Below are positions 43,529-44,220 of a stretch of 44,220 nt of DNA, piece by piece. Numbering within the stretch: the stretch's first letter is position 1; each line of letters begins with the position of its first letter. Under the pieces are notes generated by a model. The model did no database searches. It saw nothing but the letters and a program-made list of their open reading frames with translations, and had not been told where the DNA came from. Position numbers and translations under genes: made by a program. Source of the DNA: Desulfatitalea sp. BRH_c12 (GTDB taxonomy: Bacteria; Desulfobacterota; Desulfobacteria; Desulfobacterales; Desulfosarcinaceae); NCBI GenBank assembly GCA_000961655.1, contig LADR01000087.1, positions 1 through 44,220 on the forward strand, given 5' to 3'.

Positions 43529-44016
43529 GGATACCTCCTGCTGCAGTTTTAAGGGATCTATGCATCACCCTGGTTGCCCTGACCAGATACCGGGGGACTT
43601 GAACAAGACAAAGGCCGGCTCGCGGCATAATATCTATCGTAATTTTTTTTATGGATTCCGTTTGTGAAATCGAATACCCTGTTTTTCCACAAATAATTTT
43701 TCTTACCCGGGAGGGGTTGCAGGAAGGGCGCCGGGAGTTGTCTGAGGATAATAAGCAGGGAAGCGTCACTCAAAGTAATGCCTGTCAGTTTTTAAACTAT
43801 CTTCATCACCTCAATGAGGATTCATTTTTATTATCATCAGCCATTCAAGTCAAGGGGAAAGATTGTCGGAACATTTTCGGAACAAAAATCTATCGAGGCA
43901 GGTGTTGCCGGTGGCCGAAGTCGCCGGCTTGTTTTACCCTGCGTGTAAAAATAGGGTAGAGCGCAGGGGCAAAAAAGGACCTTAACGGACTCACGGAAGC
44001 TTCAGTTAACTAATTC
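43529..44016. other. Upstream region of the hydrogenase operon
   Basis: About 490 bases without a convincing gene. AT-rich bases at 43635-43700 probably hold the hydrogenase promoter on the minus strand (for example TATTAT near 43630), but no clean -35 or sigma-54 site was found. An open frame on the plus strand (43651-43959) lacks a ribosome binding site and family features. Confidence 0.5.
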
Positions 44017-44220
44017 AACTTTCGGGTTCCAAACGCCGGTGAGCCGGGCGGGTGGTCCGCGCCACACGCCATTTCGCTCAAGTGAGGCTAAAGGTATGCG
44101 TAGGGTCGGGCCGCAAACTCGCTGGCGCTCAAACAGTGCGGCCCGAACACCCTACGCCACCTTAAGCCTCACTAAATCTCATGGCTGACAGTGGCGCGGA
44201 CCACCCGCCCGGCTCACCTC
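44017..44220. repeat. Long dispersed palindrome, family A, copy 4 (runs off the window)
   Basis: The best-preserved copy: left outer arm GGTGAGCCGGGCGGGTGGTCC and right outer arm GGACCACCCGCCCGGCTCACC are perfect inverses over 21 bases. The core hairpin at 44108-44144 is GGGCCGC-based. The mid arms contain AAGTGAGGCTAAAGG and CCTTAAGCCTCACT. The outer end begins ACTTTCGGGTTCC; its partner lies beyond 44220. Confidence 0.92.

Noticed and set aside
43715-43745. Possible sigma-54 site upstream of the hydrogenase genes (GGCGC, CTGC on the minus strand)
   Set aside because: Only about 7 of 10 key bases agree and the invariant GG/GC pair spacing is not clean.
43651-43959. 102-codon frame on the plus strand upstream of the hydrogenase genes
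   Set aside because: No ribosome binding site, no recognisable composition or motif, and it crosses the likely promoter region.

Overview
The window looks like a chromosomal segment of a sulfate-reducer-type deltaproteobacterium (Desulfobacterota, most likely Desulfobacterales). This is judged from a periplasmic Desulfovibrio-type [NiFe] hydrogenase, LPS/Kdo genes, small Cys-rich and DVU0524-like proteins typical of the group, moderately high G+C, and many dispersed palindromic intergenic repeats. No rRNA, tRNA, CRISPR or intact transposase was found. The taxonomic call is inference, because no marker gene could be searched.

Layout. 1-679: tandem 259-bp repeats and a long palindromic repeat. 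683-6949 (minus): the start of a complex I operon, nuoA - nuoBCD (triple fusion) - nuoG - nuoH, with no nuoE/nuoF between BCD and G. 7495-8229 (plus): pyrF. 8261-16456 (minus): a housekeeping run phoH - 7TM-HD phosphohydrolase - ybeY - pdxJ-like - nnrD - tsaE - lysC - a 33-residue membrane protein. 16917-18271 (plus): cvpA and mazG. 18268-19007 (minus): two small, probably flagellum-associated genes behind a good sigma-28 promoter. 19190-19707: a second tandem repeat block. 19865-21746 (minus): class II aldolase-like protein and a DUF4124 protein. 22051-25313 (plus): LpoA-like lipoprotein overlapping waaA. 25398-27854 (minus): phosphofructokinase and the arabinose-5-phosphate isomerase that feeds Kdo synthesis. 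27997-28706: a MITE-like element with a 10-bp target duplication beside a long palindrome. 29026-31905 (plus): mscS, a Cys-rich PxxKW protein, an aminotransferase. 31962-34661 (minus): a cNMP-binding protein, then truA, an AEC transporter and a candidate selenoprotein. 34848-38694 (plus): argJ, an RluB-type pseudouridine synthase, a UDP-sugar dehydrogenase. 38952-39236 (plus): a small Cys-rich protein behind a consensus sigma-54 promoter. 39397-43528 (minus): [NiFe] hydrogenase small and large subunits, two maturation proteases and hypC.

How the genes work together. KpsF and WaaA make and transfer Kdo to lipid A, and the LpoA-like lipoprotein suggests joint control of envelope growth. The hydrogenase subunits are exported by Tat, and the large subunit keeps the C-terminal extension that a HyaD-type protease removes with HypC help. 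PhoH, YbeY and the HD protein are a conserved RNA/nucleotide-signalling group.

The most notable items are: (1) a 74-codon double-CXXC gene interrupted by an in-frame TGA followed by a SECIS-like hairpin, i.e. a likely selenoprotein; (2) a PdxJ homologue that has lost most catalytic residues; (3) three families of dispersed palindromic repeats, one with a clear 10-bp target-site duplication; (4) a hydrogenase protease paralogue with a changed nickel-ligand position; (5) consensus sigma-28 and sigma-54 promoters in front of poorly characterised small genes.
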